Of a DNA stretch of 46,162 nt, positions 6,934 through 16,375 are shown piece by piece; the first letter of the stretch is position 1; the number at the start of each line of letters is the position of its first letter. The position numbers and the translations under genes were made by a program. The notes beneath the pieces are model-generated. The model was given only the letters and a program-made list of their open reading frames with translations. It made no database searches and was not told the origin of the DNA. The stretch is from Planctomycetota bacterium (GTDB lineage Bacteria > Planctomycetota > Planctomycetia > Pirellulales > Pirellulaceae): assembly GCA_014584305.1 (NCBI GenBank), contig JACTND010000218.1, forward strand, positions 1-46,162, in the 5' to 3' direction.

Positions 6934-8919
6934 ATGAACAAGCATCGCATGAACTTAAATGAGATTCTAAAGTCACCGAAATTGCCTTCCGCACCCGGTG
7001 TCGCTTTGCGGTTGTTGGAATTGACTCGCGACCCCAATAGTACTGCTCAGGAACTGGCAACGACCATCAACTCCGATCCGGCGTTGGCGACTAAAATTTT
7101 GCGATCGGCGAACTCTTCGCTTTTCAATTTTCGCGCGGAGGTTACGACAGTTGATCGGGCCGTCAGATTACTGGGCAGCACGGTCATTAATTCGTTGGCT
7201 TTGAGTTTCTCGCTGGCGTCCGAGGCCATGGATGACCCGGTAATGGCCGAGCAATATCAACGGTATTGGCTCCGTTCGGCCACGCTGGCAGCATCTGCGG
7301 AGTCGCTGGCAAGTGGCGTTGGCAAGGACGCCAGTAATCTGTTCGTCGCCGGATTATTGGTGGACCTGGGCCAATTAGCGATGCTGAAGGTCTTCCGCGA
7401 AAAATATGCCTCACTCCTCGATGAATGTGCATCGAACGCAGTTCGGCAGTGTGAATTGGAGATTGAACGGATAGGATGCAGTCATATCGAAGTCGGCGTG
7501 GCGCTAATGGAGAATTGGAAACTCCCGCTTGCATTCGTTGAGGCGACACGTTACCACCACAGCCACCCCGACTCGTTGCCGCGCGTGTTGTCGACCGATC
7601 GCCTGATTCAATCCACCATCGTTGCTTCGGTTGCAGCAGAGTATATCTTGGGAGGTAAGTCAGAATGCACACTACCGCATTTGCGCGCTTTGACGGAGTG
7701 TTATTTTCAATGGTCCGAGACGGAGATGTTGAGCTACTTGGATCGCGCGAACCAGCGCGCCCGTCAAGCAGCTGAACTCTTATCGGCAAAAGCTGACGAA
7801 TTGCCCTCGGCTGCGGACCTGTTGGCTCAAGCTACCGAGCAATTAGCTGCTATCGCTATTCGTCAGGATCGTGAAAAGCAGCAAGTCGTTTCGCAACAGC
7901 TAATTGCGGAAAAGCAGCGGACAGAGTTGGAGATACAAAACAAACAATTACGACAACAGGCGTTTCGCGATCCATTGACGGGAGTTTTTAACCGCAGGTA
8001 TTTCGAGGATGCTATGGATGCCGAGACGCGTCGCGCGGAGCGCACCGTCGGTACGGTCGCAGTCCTGTTCGTCGATGTAGATCATTTCAAGTCGTTGAAC
8101 GACACATTTGGTCACGCCTGTGGCGATGCGTGTCTGGTGCAATTGGCAGACATCCTGCTGAAGTGTGTTCGCAGTACGGATATTGTCGCGCGCTATGGTG
8201 GCGAAGAGTTTGTAATATTGGCCCTAGACGCCTCCGAATCCGGCTTGACTACTTTGGCCGAGCGCATCCGAAATTCCGTGGCCGAAACGAAGTTGTCGCA
8301 TCGTGAAAACCAGCACATGATCACAGTCAGCATCGGCGGAGCGATTGCCATCCCTGATCGCGTCAATCGAAACTTCCGGCAATGTTTAATGGAAACGGCA
8401 GACGCCGCCATGTACGAATCAAAAAGAAACGGCCGTAACCGCGTGTCGATTCGCTCCATGGTCAGCGAGTTTGATCAGCGGGTCGCACAATTGGTGTTGG
8501 CCCATCGATTCAGCCATTGGCTTGTCCAGAACAATATTATCGATGCCGCTGAAGCGTACGAAATCGCGCAGGCTGCGCGTCCCCAGCCGGAATTTATTGG
8601 CGAGCTCGCGGTGCGCCGTCAATGGCTGACGTCCGATCAAGTACAGTATATCCTGGGGACGCAACAGAACGCCCTGGAGCGTTTTGGCGAGGTCGCGTTC
8701 GACTTGGGGATCTTGACCGAGGAACAAGTGGCCGTGTTATTGGCCGAGCAAATAGAAGATTCCCAGCGGATATCCGAATATCTGGTGTCCCACGGTCGAG
8801 TGCTTCCAGCTGAAGCTGTCACCCTGTTAAATGCATTCCAGGATGCGCGCCAATTACGATTAAGCGGTCTTCACAGCCAATGTGAGCCTGATGTCTTAGC
8901 GCGCGGACTATCGCAGTAA
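6934..8919 (+). CDS. HDOD-GGDEF diguanylate cyclase with MshEN-like repeat tail
   Basis: 661 residues. An HDOD domain (about 12-215) is followed by a helical linker rich in Glu/Gln (about 295-343). The GGDEF domain (about 344-508) has DVDHFKSLND at 381-390, GGEEF at 422-426 and the inhibitory RxxD (RSTD) at 413-416, so it should be active and feedback-inhibited. In the HDOD part the HD pair reads VDLG, so metal binding is probably lost. The tail, residues 525-636, shows four related units of the form R/x-[FI]-G-x-x-x-x-x-x-G-x-[IL]-T-x-x-[EQ], resembling the GspE/MshE N-terminal c-di-GMP-binding repeat. The gene converges on flgE and the two 3' ends overlap by 12 bases. Confidence 0.88.
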   Translation: MNKHRMNLNEILKSPKLPSAPGVALRLLELTRDPNSTAQELATTINSDPALATKILRSANSSLFNFRAEVTTVDRAVRLLGSTVINSLALSFSLASEAMDDPVMAEQYQRYWLRSATLAASAESLASGVGKDASNLFVAGLLVDLGQLAMLKVFREKYASLLDECASNAVRQCELEIERIGCSHIEVGVALMENWKLPLAFVEATRYHHSHPDSLPRVLSTDRLIQSTIVASVAAEYILGGKSECTLPHLRALTECYFQWSETEMLSYLDRANQRARQAAELLSAKADELPSAADLLAQATEQLAAIAIRQDREKQQVVSQQLIAEKQRTELEIQNKQLRQQAFRDPLTGVFNRRYFEDAMDAETRRAERTVGTVAVLFVDVDHFKSLNDTFGHACGDACLVQLADILLKCVRSTDIVARYGGEEFVILALDASESGLTTLAERIRNSVAETKLSHRENQHMITVSIGGAIAIPDRVNRNFRQCLMETADAAMYESKRNGRNRVSIRSMVSEFDQRVAQLVLAHRFSHWLVQNNIIDAAEAYEIAQAARPQPEFIGELAVRRQWLTSDQVQYILGTQQNALERFGEVAFDLGILTEEQVAVLLAEQIEDSQRISEYLVSHGRVLPAEAVTLLNAFQDARQLRLSGLHSQCEPDVLARGLSQ

Positions 8920-10551
8920 GTTGACCAGTTCTTGCAGCACATCGCTGGCGACGGTAATGGTCCGGGCATTCGCGGAGAATCCCCGTTGGGCAACAATCAG
9001 TTGCGTGAATTCCATGGCGATATCCACATTGGATGTCTCAAGCTGACCGCCGCGGATAATGCCCGCGTTTCCTGTCAATCCTGGTCCAATTTGTGCGGAA
9101 CCGCTGTTGCCCGATTCGCGAAAGTAGTTTTGACCGACTGCTTCCAAACCGAGCGGATTGACAAAGCTGGCAATGGCAAGTTGGGCGATCGGGACCCGTT
9201 TGCCATTGGTAGCAATTCCCTCGAGTAGGCCTTCGGCAGTGATAGCGACTGTCGCCAAGTTTCCGGGCGGGTAGCCGTCTTGCTCGATGGTCGCCATGAA
9301 TCCGCGAGCCAAATGCGTCATCCCTTCAAATTGAATTGCGATACGTTGCGGATCGGTCAGAGAGTTGAACTGAATCTCGATATCCGCGTCGCCATCGCCC
9401 ACACCACGCACTGCCAGGAACTGTCCGTTCTCAGTGAACTCGATTCGGCGGACGACGTTGTCCGTCATTGTACCGTTATTGCCGTGAAGTTCAAATTGTG
9501 CATCCCAACTGTTAAAGTCGACTTTGGAAAAGGTTACGTTCAACGAGTGTGCCTGACCGCGGCTATCGAAGATTTGTATCGACGTCATGGCGGTATCGGC
9601 ACTCTTCCCTTTAACCTCTTCGATCAACGAGTGGTTAGAGAACTGAGTACCGCCGGAATTGGTTGGAGCATCGGACAGTTCCAAGCGTTGTTTGGAAAGA
9701 CCGGCGTTCGCCGCGCGTATTTCCAGCGTCCCATCCGACCGCAACGATGCCACGGCGTCAACCAACACGGAATTATAGAAATCGACGAGATCGCCTAAGG
9801 TTGTTGTATCATCGACTGACAATGTTGCATCAATGGTATTTCCATAGAAATCAAATCCTTGTAATAGCAATTGATCTCCCGTGTCGTATTTGCCCAAATT
9901 GCTCTCCACATCGTTCAGTAACGTAGCCAGTGTCGCCGGATTGCCACTCACCAAGTACGGCCGAAAGGACGCCAACACTTCAACCGCGGGCGGGGTCGCG
10001 GTCGACGGCAAGTTTCCAAAAATTGCGGCTTGGCTCGTTATGTTTCCGGCCACTGCAGCGCCTAACGGTACACGGATGGCAGAGTTTCCACTGACTTGAA
10101 AGGCTGGATTGCCGCCGCCGCCTTCACCATGGGAGCCTATTCGTTGCACGAAGGCCCCATTGGAAGGATCAACTAGGTATCCGCGGCTATCGAGGGCGAA
10201 TGCGCCGGTGCGCGTAAAACGCGGTTCTCCGTTAGACGTAACAAAGAAACCGTTGCCTTCGATGGCAAAGTCAAATGTGCCCCCCGTGACGGTCAGAATT
10301 CCTTGCGAAAAGGTGCGCGCAATTTGTGAAACCCCGACGCCAAATCCCGTTTGCTGTGGGTTGGTGCCACCCACCGTACTGCCGTTGCTAGCCCCGGCGG
10401 GTCGCAAATTGGAGTACATAAGGTCGCTGAACAAAATCCGTTGCGACTTGTACCCTGCCGTATTGACATTTGCCAGGTTGTTGGCCACAACGTCTAGTTT
10501 GCGTTGATGAGCCAATAAACCGGTAACACCCGTTAACATCGTCTGCGACAT
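8908..10551 (-). CDS. flgE: flagellar hook protein FlgE
   Basis: 547 residues. The N-terminus has the axial-protein motif VVANNLANVNTAGYKSQR, and the C-terminus ends with NVDIAMEFTQLIVAQRGFSA and a helical tail, both typical of hook and rod proteins that polymerise by coiled-coil ends. The large middle region and the adjacent flgD favour FlgE over the shorter FlgF or FlgG. The start at 10551 is chosen because AGGGAGGAATAC lies just before this ATG; an upstream in-frame codon at 10593 has no such site. It is the last gene of a minus-strand block that includes flgD and fliK. Its stop overlaps the convergent HDOD-GGDEF gene. Confidence 0.93.
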   Translation of the reverse strand: MSQTMLTGVTGLLAHQRKLDVVANNLANVNTAGYKSQRILFSDLMYSNLRPAGASNGSTVGGTNPQQTGFGVGVSQIARTFSQGILTVTGGTFDFAIEGNGFFVTSNGEPRFTRTGAFALDSRGYLVDPSNGAFVQRIGSHGEGGGGNPAFQVSGNSAIRVPLGAAVAGNITSQAAIFGNLPSTATPPAVEVLASFRPYLVSGNPATLATLLNDVESNLGKYDTGDQLLLQGFDFYGNTIDATLSVDDTTTLGDLVDFYNSVLVDAVASLRSDGTLEIRAANAGLSKQRLELSDAPTNSGGTQFSNHSLIEEVKGKSADTAMTSIQIFDSRGQAHSLNVTFSKVDFNSWDAQFELHGNNGTMTDNVVRRIEFTENGQFLAVRGVGDGDADIEIQFNSLTDPQRIAIQFEGMTHLARGFMATIEQDGYPPGNLATVAITAEGLLEGIATNGKRVPIAQLAIASFVNPLGLEAVGQNYFRESGNSGSAQIGPGLTGNAGIIRGGQLETSNVDIAMEFTQLIVAQRGFSANARTITVASDVLQELVNLLR

Positions 10552-10618
10552 GTATTCCTCCCTAAACCCGTTCTCTTCTACGATAATTGGCAATCCTTGG
10601 CGTTGACGAAGTCAAAGC

Positions 10619-10984
10619 TTAGTTGGCCTTGACCCCAACAATCAAATCAACAGAAATAGACTTGCCGCCAATTACCAACATGATGATCCCTTGCTCGACG
10701 TAGAACTCCTCGACCATTCCTGATTTGATCTCACCTGATTGAACGTCTGCGTAGTCCACGTTCTTGCCGACCAGATTCAACCCTTGTGAAATCTCCTGGA
10801 GTCGAAGCATGCTCTTAAAGGACGCATTGAGATTCTCTACTCCCTCCAACATGGAGAATTGCGTCAGTTGTCCAATGAAGTCTTCTTGCTTCACCGGATC
10901 TAATGGATCCTGATTGCGGAGCTGGATGGTTAGCAGGTGGAGAAATTCGGTCTTGGCGATGCCGGAATTGAAGCTGGTTTCCAT
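10619..10984 (-). CDS. flgD: flagellar hook capping protein FlgD (short form)
   Basis: 121 residues. The conserved FlgD N-terminal region is clear: FLHLLTIQLRNQDPLDPVKQ and then DFIGQLTQFSMLEGVENLN. This segment anchors the hook cap during polymerisation. The C-terminal part is only about 60 residues and does not provide the Tudor/Ig-like domains of the ~230-residue enterobacterial protein. Gene order fliK-flgD-flgE supports the call. The minimal length is odd but the gene is intact, with no frameshift apparent. Confidence 0.92.
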   Translation of the reverse strand: METSFNSGIAKTEFLHLLTIQLRNQDPLDPVKQEDFIGQLTQFSMLEGVENLNASFKSMLRLQEISQGLNLVGKNVDYADVQSGEIKSGMVEEFYVEQGIIMLVIGGKSISVDLIVGVKAN

Positions 10985-11041
10985 GGTCGTTCCAGTGCGT
11001 TAGGAATTTCAAGTGCCGTAATACAAAGGTTCGTTATGAGG

Positions 11042-12310
11042 TTAAGCGAGAATATTGATCAGCGTGGATTTTCCGCTGGCGGAAGCTGGCGAAATGGCAT
11101 CCCAGCTTTCGACAGTTTGAGTGAAATTCGTTCGGTCGGCTCGTTTACTAGGGATAGCCGCCTGGTCCTGGGGGCTCCCATCGTGTTCCCACGGGCTGCG
11201 GTGGGAGACATCGATGTCCGGTGATTCAATGCCTTGTTCTCGTAAGGCCGCAACCAGTTGCGGCTTTTCCTTATTGATCAAGTCAACTGTTGCCCATTCC
11301 GAGGTGACAATCTGGACCCGCATTCGGTCCGCCTCACCAGCTGCAATGATGTGAACTCGTCCCAGTTCGGCCGGATAGACGTGGATGCTCAGTTCGCGTC
11401 CATTGATGGCCAAAGCCTTCATATCAAGTTTCGACCAAGCATCGGCAACTTGGGCGACCACGAGCTTACTCAGCCGTTGATGCGTTTCCGGGATTGGCGT
11501 CGTCGGGTTGTGTGTGTCGGGCGGGAGGTTAAGTTCCGCAGATCCAGGCAATTGTACCTGGCCGGCTTGGAACGGGGCCATGTTCGACGGCACCTGGGCC
11601 GATACCATTTGCACCAGACTGGCCACCTCGGCCGCGCGCACTTGCCGGGTGAATAGTTGTGTAAGATCCTGTGATTCCGCATGATCGAAGAGTTCCGTTA
11701 CGGCGTTATCAACGTGCACGGAAGGAATAGGTTCTTCATGGCTATAAGGTTGTAAAGGCAGGGCTGGCCTTTCGACCACGCGCAGCACCGGAACGAGCGA
11801 TTTTGCCTTCGGCTCGAACTCGGCTGCCGTTGCCAGACCGCCGACGTCGGCAAGGGCAAGCTCCAGAGCGCTCTCCGGCTGAGACAACTCAATTGATTGT
11901 TCCGCAGGGCGGGTGGCGATGATGCTGAACGAATCCGCCAACGGCAAACTCAGTATGCTGTCGGCAAGCTCGACCTTGACCGGCGGACTCATTTTGGGCA
12001 AGAGTGGGTTGGGCGCCAATTCCCGTTCCGGAATAGCAATAACTGTTTCCACGTCGCGCATCATGGAAACGGGAACCATTACCACACATTCCACGAGCGG
12101 AACTTCGGCAGTTGCATCGCAAGGGTCCATTTCCAATTCCGGAATCAGCGCGAAATCAGGCGCACCTAACGTCGCGGCTTCGGTATCCACCGAGGAAAAC
12201 AGGAGTTCGGAGAACGGGATGGCGTCACCATTCCACAAACCCGCCGAGTCCCCGGCCTCTGAGGTAGGCATTGGGCCGCCCGTGGCGGAATTTGTCGGTA
12301 GGACAACCAT
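11042..12310 (-). CDS. fliK: flagellar hook-length control protein FliK
   Basis: About 422 residues from the ATG at 12310. The long N-terminal part is low in recognisable features, rich in Ala, Pro, Glu and Leu, as expected for a molecular ruler. The C-terminal domain (about residues 300-395) carries LSIHVYPAELGRVHIIA and DLINKEKPQLVAALREQGI, the Flg_hook pattern that switches export specificity through FlhB. A TTG at 12376 extends the frame by 22 residues but has no clear ribosome site. The neighbours are flgD downstream and a FlgN-like gene upstream. Confidence 0.85.
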   Translation of the reverse strand: MVVLPTNSATGGPMPTSEAGDSAGLWNGDAIPFSELLFSSVDTEAATLGAPDFALIPELEMDPCDATAEVPLVECVVMVPVSMMRDVETVIAIPERELAPNPLLPKMSPPVKVELADSILSLPLADSFSIIATRPAEQSIELSQPESALELALADVGGLATAAEFEPKAKSLVPVLRVVERPALPLQPYSHEEPIPSVHVDNAVTELFDHAESQDLTQLFTRQVRAAEVASLVQMVSAQVPSNMAPFQAGQVQLPGSAELNLPPDTHNPTTPIPETHQRLSKLVVAQVADAWSKLDMKALAINGRELSIHVYPAELGRVHIIAAGEADRMRVQIVTSEWATVDLINKEKPQLVAALREQGIESPDIDVSHRSPWEHDGSPQDQAAIPSKRADRTNFTQTVESWDAISPASASGKSTLINILA

Positions 12311-12591
12311 GTTTGCAAATCGAATTTCTACAGCTCGACATCGCTGGACCGCAAAAAAGTCCCAATCGAGTAGCAAGAATTATCGAGAACCTTCGATAAT
12401 CCTTGGTGCCAGCGTCTAGCTGTTAACATCGTGCAATTTCTCGGAGGACAGAAAGAAAATCTGTCCACCCGGCAAAGTCCAAGTGATTGCCACCGGCGAT
12501 CGTTTACGAGACACAAGCGCCGACCCTACCAGCGCTGCGAATCGCCAAAGTTTGCGTAACCGCGAAAGTCGCGGTGTGAGAATGCCAGCAG

Positions 12592-12993
12592 TTACGAGTT
12601 CTGGCTATATGCGTTCTGCATCCGAACTGCCTGAGCTCCGGCCTGAACGTGAGGCAGCAGTGCCTGCTTCCGAGCCAGGGCTTGTTGCTCGAGTTGCCCA
12701 AGGCGCATCACCAATTGTTGCATGACGTCCCCCAATTGTTGCGTCGCCAAACGGACTGCCGACGACGATTCCGCGCGATTAGCGCGATATTCCTGGCGAG
12801 CCGGTGCTGAAGCACATTCGGCGCTTTCGATACGCTCCCGACGGGAGGTCAGTTCCAATGACAGTGTATTGTACATCGAATCGGAGCCATCGGCCGTCAA
12901 CATCATCGCGGCCAATTCATTCATCGACTGATATTGCATCAACAACGACTGCAGGTCTTCGAGTACCTGTTGTTCCAAGGCGTCCGGGTTCAT
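12592..12993 (-). CDS. helical protein, possibly FlgN-like export chaperone
   Basis: 133 residues, predicted almost wholly helical, with no signal peptide or TM segment. The N-terminus (ALEQQVLEDLQSLLMQYQSM) has the heptad leucine pattern seen in FlgN-type chaperones of hook-associated proteins. Position supports a flagellar role: it follows a TPR gene by three bases and precedes fliK. No residue proves the FlgN assignment, and a FliT- or FliJ-like role is equally compatible. About 280 bases without a gene separate it from fliK. Confidence 0.5.
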   Translation of the reverse strand: MNPDALEQQVLEDLQSLLMQYQSMNELAAMMLTADGSDSMYNTLSLELTSRRERIESAECASAPARQEYRANRAESSSAVRLATQQLGDVMQQLVMRLGQLEQQALARKQALLPHVQAGAQAVRMQNAYSQNS

Positions 12994-12996
12994 TCG

Positions 12997-13893
12997 CTAA
13001 AACTCTTTCGAGAGATACGGCTGTAGTTCACTGTCCACGGCTTGCAGTTCGGCACCAATGCGTTTGCGCCGCTCCAAATAGTCGAGATACCATTTGGCGT
13101 GATCGGTTAGCGACGTTTTTTCGTTTGATGAAACAACTTCGCGATACAGTCGCTCCGCGGTCGGCAGATTCCCTTGGCAACGATGGCAAAGCGCCGCCAG
13201 ACACTTGAGCCAATCGCGATCGGTTGGAGTCGGTTGTTCAACAAGTAGCCGCTCGTAAAGTTTCAATGCGTGTGCATAGTTTTTGGTAAGAAACAGGCTC
13301 GCCGCCAGCTCCGAAGAGTTTACCGGCGACTCGAGAATGCTCGCGTTGGTCGCCGTGGATACGTCGTCAGGGCGCGTGTCGGTTTGGCTTTCTAACGTCG
13401 CATGTGGAGCCAACGCTCCTTGGATGACTGGATCGCCGGTACTCAAGGAGTTGTCCATCGGATGGGCAACCGCTGGACCGGAGATGGTCGCCTGCTGATC
13501 CGCGATCGGATCGGTCGATGGTGGCAGGTTGGGGGAGTTTGCGGTCACAGACTGCTGCCGCGCCAATGCCTCCTTCAGCACATCGATGCGTTGCTGGATC
13601 GCTCGTGCGCGCAGTTCGAATTGCGAAAGATCGGCAGGCTGGAAGTAGGACTCACCCGCGCGCCAATCGGGAATATTTTTATCGCGATCGAGAATCGTGG
13701 CGGCCGGATGGGCAACTTGCGCCCAACAAGGCATGGAGTTGTCGATCGCACTATGTGCTAATAGCGCAGCAGCAACCAGCCAGAATCCAAAACTGTTGGG
13801 ACGGCCACAAATAGGCTGTCGCGTCCTGCCGGCCAGGCCACTCTCAGCACAGACTTGTTCGTGATGGATCATCGAATGTCTCGTCATTTGCAT
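12997..13893 (-). CDS. exported TPR-like protein of the flagellar block
   Basis: About 298 residues. An internal hydrophobic segment (FGFWLVAAALLAHSAIDN, about 35-52) ends in an A-Q site and looks like a late signal sequence or membrane anchor. The C-terminal third has TPR-like helices (YAHALKLYERLLVEQP and LPTAERLYREVV). The ATG at 13893 shares its A with the upstream gene's TGA (TGATG), so translation is probably coupled. ATGs at 13887 and 13872 are alternatives. The next gene downstream starts three bases after its stop. I do not recognise a named family. A periplasmic accessory role for the flagellum or envelope is inferred from position alone. Confidence 0.65.
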   Translation of the reverse strand: MQMTRHSMIHHEQVCAESGLAGRTRQPICGRPNSFGFWLVAAALLAHSAIDNSMPCWAQVAHPAATILDRDKNIPDWRAGESYFQPADLSQFELRARAIQQRIDVLKEALARQQSVTANSPNLPPSTDPIADQQATISGPAVAHPMDNSLSTGDPVIQGALAPHATLESQTDTRPDDVSTATNASILESPVNSSELAASLFLTKNYAHALKLYERLLVEQPTPTDRDWLKCLAALCHRCQGNLPTAERLYREVVSSNEKTSLTDHAKWYLDYLERRKRIGAELQAVDSELQPYLSKEF

Positions 13894-16076
13894 CAGCGGG
13901 GATTGGGTTGTGGAATCAGGGGCACGACACCGGCAAAACACAATGCGGCCGAATGGTGTTTCCCAAGCGCTCGATAGGCGCGACCCATCAGGTCTAGTAT
14001 TATCTGGCGTCGCTCATCGGATATCTTGCTTGTCAGCAGGATCTCACACTGCGACAAACACTCGCTTGGATTGTCCAGTTGCAGATACGTTGCGGCCATT
14101 TGTACGCGGGCTTGAATGCTCCATTGGTCATCAGTTTCAGACAGCAATTCCAGATGAATTGCGAGCGCTTGGGCGGGTTCATTGGCCAGTCCCAATTGAA
14201 CCGCTCGCTCAAACAAGAACTGCCGCCGCCAGACGGGCAATGTGGTGCATTGAGCAGCGAGCATCAGGTTGGCGATTGCTTGCTCACGAAAGCCGAGTTC
14301 TTGCCAGGCCCGGGCGACAATATAGATATCGAGAAAACTGTCACATTCTAATGGGTTACAATTGGCTATTGCCGACAACAAGCGAACGGATTCCGTTTTG
14401 CGATTAATGGGATCCGTCATGGCGACGTAGCGCGCCAGGCTGGCGATGACCGCCGCCGCAGGTTCATAGGGAGAGCCTTGCAACAGGTGCCTGTTGTCAA
14501 AGAGCACTTGATTAGCGCTGAGGGCTTGATTGGCCAGAAGGTACGCGCGGGCCATCGTCATCGCGGCCAGGCGCTTCTGTTGGTCATTGCGTGCCAACGA
14601 GAGCGCCCGCCCGGACGCCCTAATCGATTCCAATAGGGAATTGGATTCCAAATACAATTGGCCGACGTGCCAATAGGAACAGGCTTGCAAGTCTGGGTCG
14701 AACGATTGGTCGAGCGCGAGGTAGAATTGGCGTATCGCGGAATCTGTCCGACCCAAGCGAAGTTCCACTTTGCCGAGGTTGAAGAACAGTTTGGCCAAAA
14801 TTTCTCCAGCCAGGTTTCGTTGCGCTAACTCCTGATAATGTTGCGCGGCCCGATCCAAGTCGTTTTGAATGTAGGCCAGATTCGCTCGCGATAAAAGAAC
14901 CGCCGCGTTGCGGTGGTCGCCGGGAAACATGATAGTAAAGCGACGCAACATTCTGTCGAGGACGGCATTCCAATAGCCCTCGGTCACGCTCGCGTCCTCT
15001 TGCAGCGAAAACAAGTGCACACCACGTTCGTCCTGGAACCAGCCAACCTGCAACGGCATCAATAGGCAATCAATCACCATGCTTGCGGACGCGGTCTCGA
15101 CCTGAATCCGCTTGGAGCGACCGCGGAGTGCAGTTTCAGCGCCGGGAGTGGCGAACAGATTAAGCTGGCATTCGGCGCAAAGATGCATCACAAATTGTGC
15201 CACCGGAATCATGGGCGAGTCAATTTCGACGAACATCATGTCTAGCGAGTTCGATGGTCGCTGGACCACCCTGAATTGGGGCAAGCCGTCCTCGTTCCCG
15301 TGTCCATTGACGACAGGCGCTGTGGGCGAGGCAGGGGATTCAACCAGTTCTGGAGTCGATTCATCGGGAGATCGCAGTAGCCCTATTATATCTTCGATTC
15401 GTGGCGCGGAATGATGAAAGGCAATTCCATCTGGTCGCGAAAGTTCGCCATGGTAATTCCGCAATGCCAATTCCTGCGCAGCGGCGGTCAATTCATACTG
15501 GACCTGCGCCATAAGCTCTGTCGGGGCTTGTCCGTTGGTCAAATCCAAGTAGATCTCGCAAAGTTGGGGCAGTGATTCATCGACGCTGCCGCGAGCCAAT
15601 AGCATTCGGCACATTCCCAACTGAGCGATCCACCGTTCTCGGCCGCTGGCTCGCAATTCTATGGCTCGTCGATAGTGGCTCAGGGCGGAACGATGCTGAC
15701 CACTGAATTCGGCACACAAACCCAGCCGCAATGACAAATCGCTGCGCAACAAGCCACTGGCTTGCTGCGCCTCCAGGTAGCGCGCGCCTGCCGCCGCAAA
15801 CTGGGCTTTGGCCAGCAGCGCGTCTCCTTCTTGAATTCGAGTTGGTACAAACAAAAACGAATCGACATCATCAATTGTCGGTGACGGCCCAGACGTTGGC
15901 GGGGCTTGATCGAGCGGAATCGCAATTCCTTTATCAACGCCGGCGTGCTCAGGTGGCAGAAAATGTTCGGTCGGCGATTTGGCTGAGCCGCGTTGCTCAA
16001 CAAGCAAATAGGTAAGGCCGCCTATGATCCCTAGTGAGACCAGCGTGGACACCATCCAAAATTTCGCTCGGAGCAT
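13893..16076 (-). CDS. membrane-anchored TPR protein with STN-like domain
   Basis: About 727 residues. An N-terminal TM helix (about 7-25, WMVSTLVSLGIIGGLTYLLV) is followed by a Pro-rich linker and a TPR pair (about 85-160). A segment at about 282-359 (VEIDSPMIPVAQFVMHLCA ... RIQVETASASMVIDCLL) has the beta-alpha pattern of STN domains found at the N-terminus of secretins and TonB receptors. More than ten TPR-like helices fill about 375-725. A GTG at 16109 is an alternative start. It is coupled to the smaller TPR gene by TGATG. The domains suggest a periplasmic scaffold contacting an outer-membrane or secretin-like ring. No known flagellar protein has this architecture that I recall. Confidence 0.7.
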   Translation of the reverse strand: MLRAKFWMVSTLVSLGIIGGLTYLLVEQRGSAKSPTEHFLPPEHAGVDKGIAIPLDQAPPTSGPSPTIDDVDSFLFVPTRIQEGDALLAKAQFAAAGARYLEAQQASGLLRSDLSLRLGLCAEFSGQHRSALSHYRRAIELRASGRERWIAQLGMCRMLLARGSVDESLPQLCEIYLDLTNGQAPTELMAQVQYELTAAAQELALRNYHGELSRPDGIAFHHSAPRIEDIIGLLRSPDESTPELVESPASPTAPVVNGHGNEDGLPQFRVVQRPSNSLDMMFVEIDSPMIPVAQFVMHLCAECQLNLFATPGAETALRGRSKRIQVETASASMVIDCLLMPLQVGWFQDERGVHLFSLQEDASVTEGYWNAVLDRMLRRFTIMFPGDHRNAAVLLSRANLAYIQNDLDRAAQHYQELAQRNLAGEILAKLFFNLGKVELRLGRTDSAIRQFYLALDQSFDPDLQACSYWHVGQLYLESNSLLESIRASGRALSLARNDQQKRLAAMTMARAYLLANQALSANQVLFDNRHLLQGSPYEPAAAVIASLARYVAMTDPINRKTESVRLLSAIANCNPLECDSFLDIYIVARAWQELGFREQAIANLMLAAQCTTLPVWRRQFLFERAVQLGLANEPAQALAIHLELLSETDDQWSIQARVQMAATYLQLDNPSECLSQCEILLTSKISDERRQIILDLMGRAYRALGKHHSAALCFAGVVPLIPQPNPR

Positions 16077-16375
16077 GACAAGCGCCAGCTTACCGTTGAT
16101 TAAATGCACCTTTGGGCACCTGCCAGCTGACGTATCCCACCTTGTGGCCGACCAGTGGATGAGCGGGCGTCAATTCTGGCGAATTAGAACAATTGGAATA
16201 ACCCGCCTGATTGGAACGGACAACTCCGATTAGGACTGTTTGTGCAACCGGCAAAGTCTGCGTTACTGGTACAGCCATCGACGAGAAAAGGCGAAATCCT
16301 TGAGGAATTCTCGGCAAGTCCCCCAAAAAAAATTCGATCATGATGGAGTCTCGAAATCCGCCAGAGGACGTTCCC

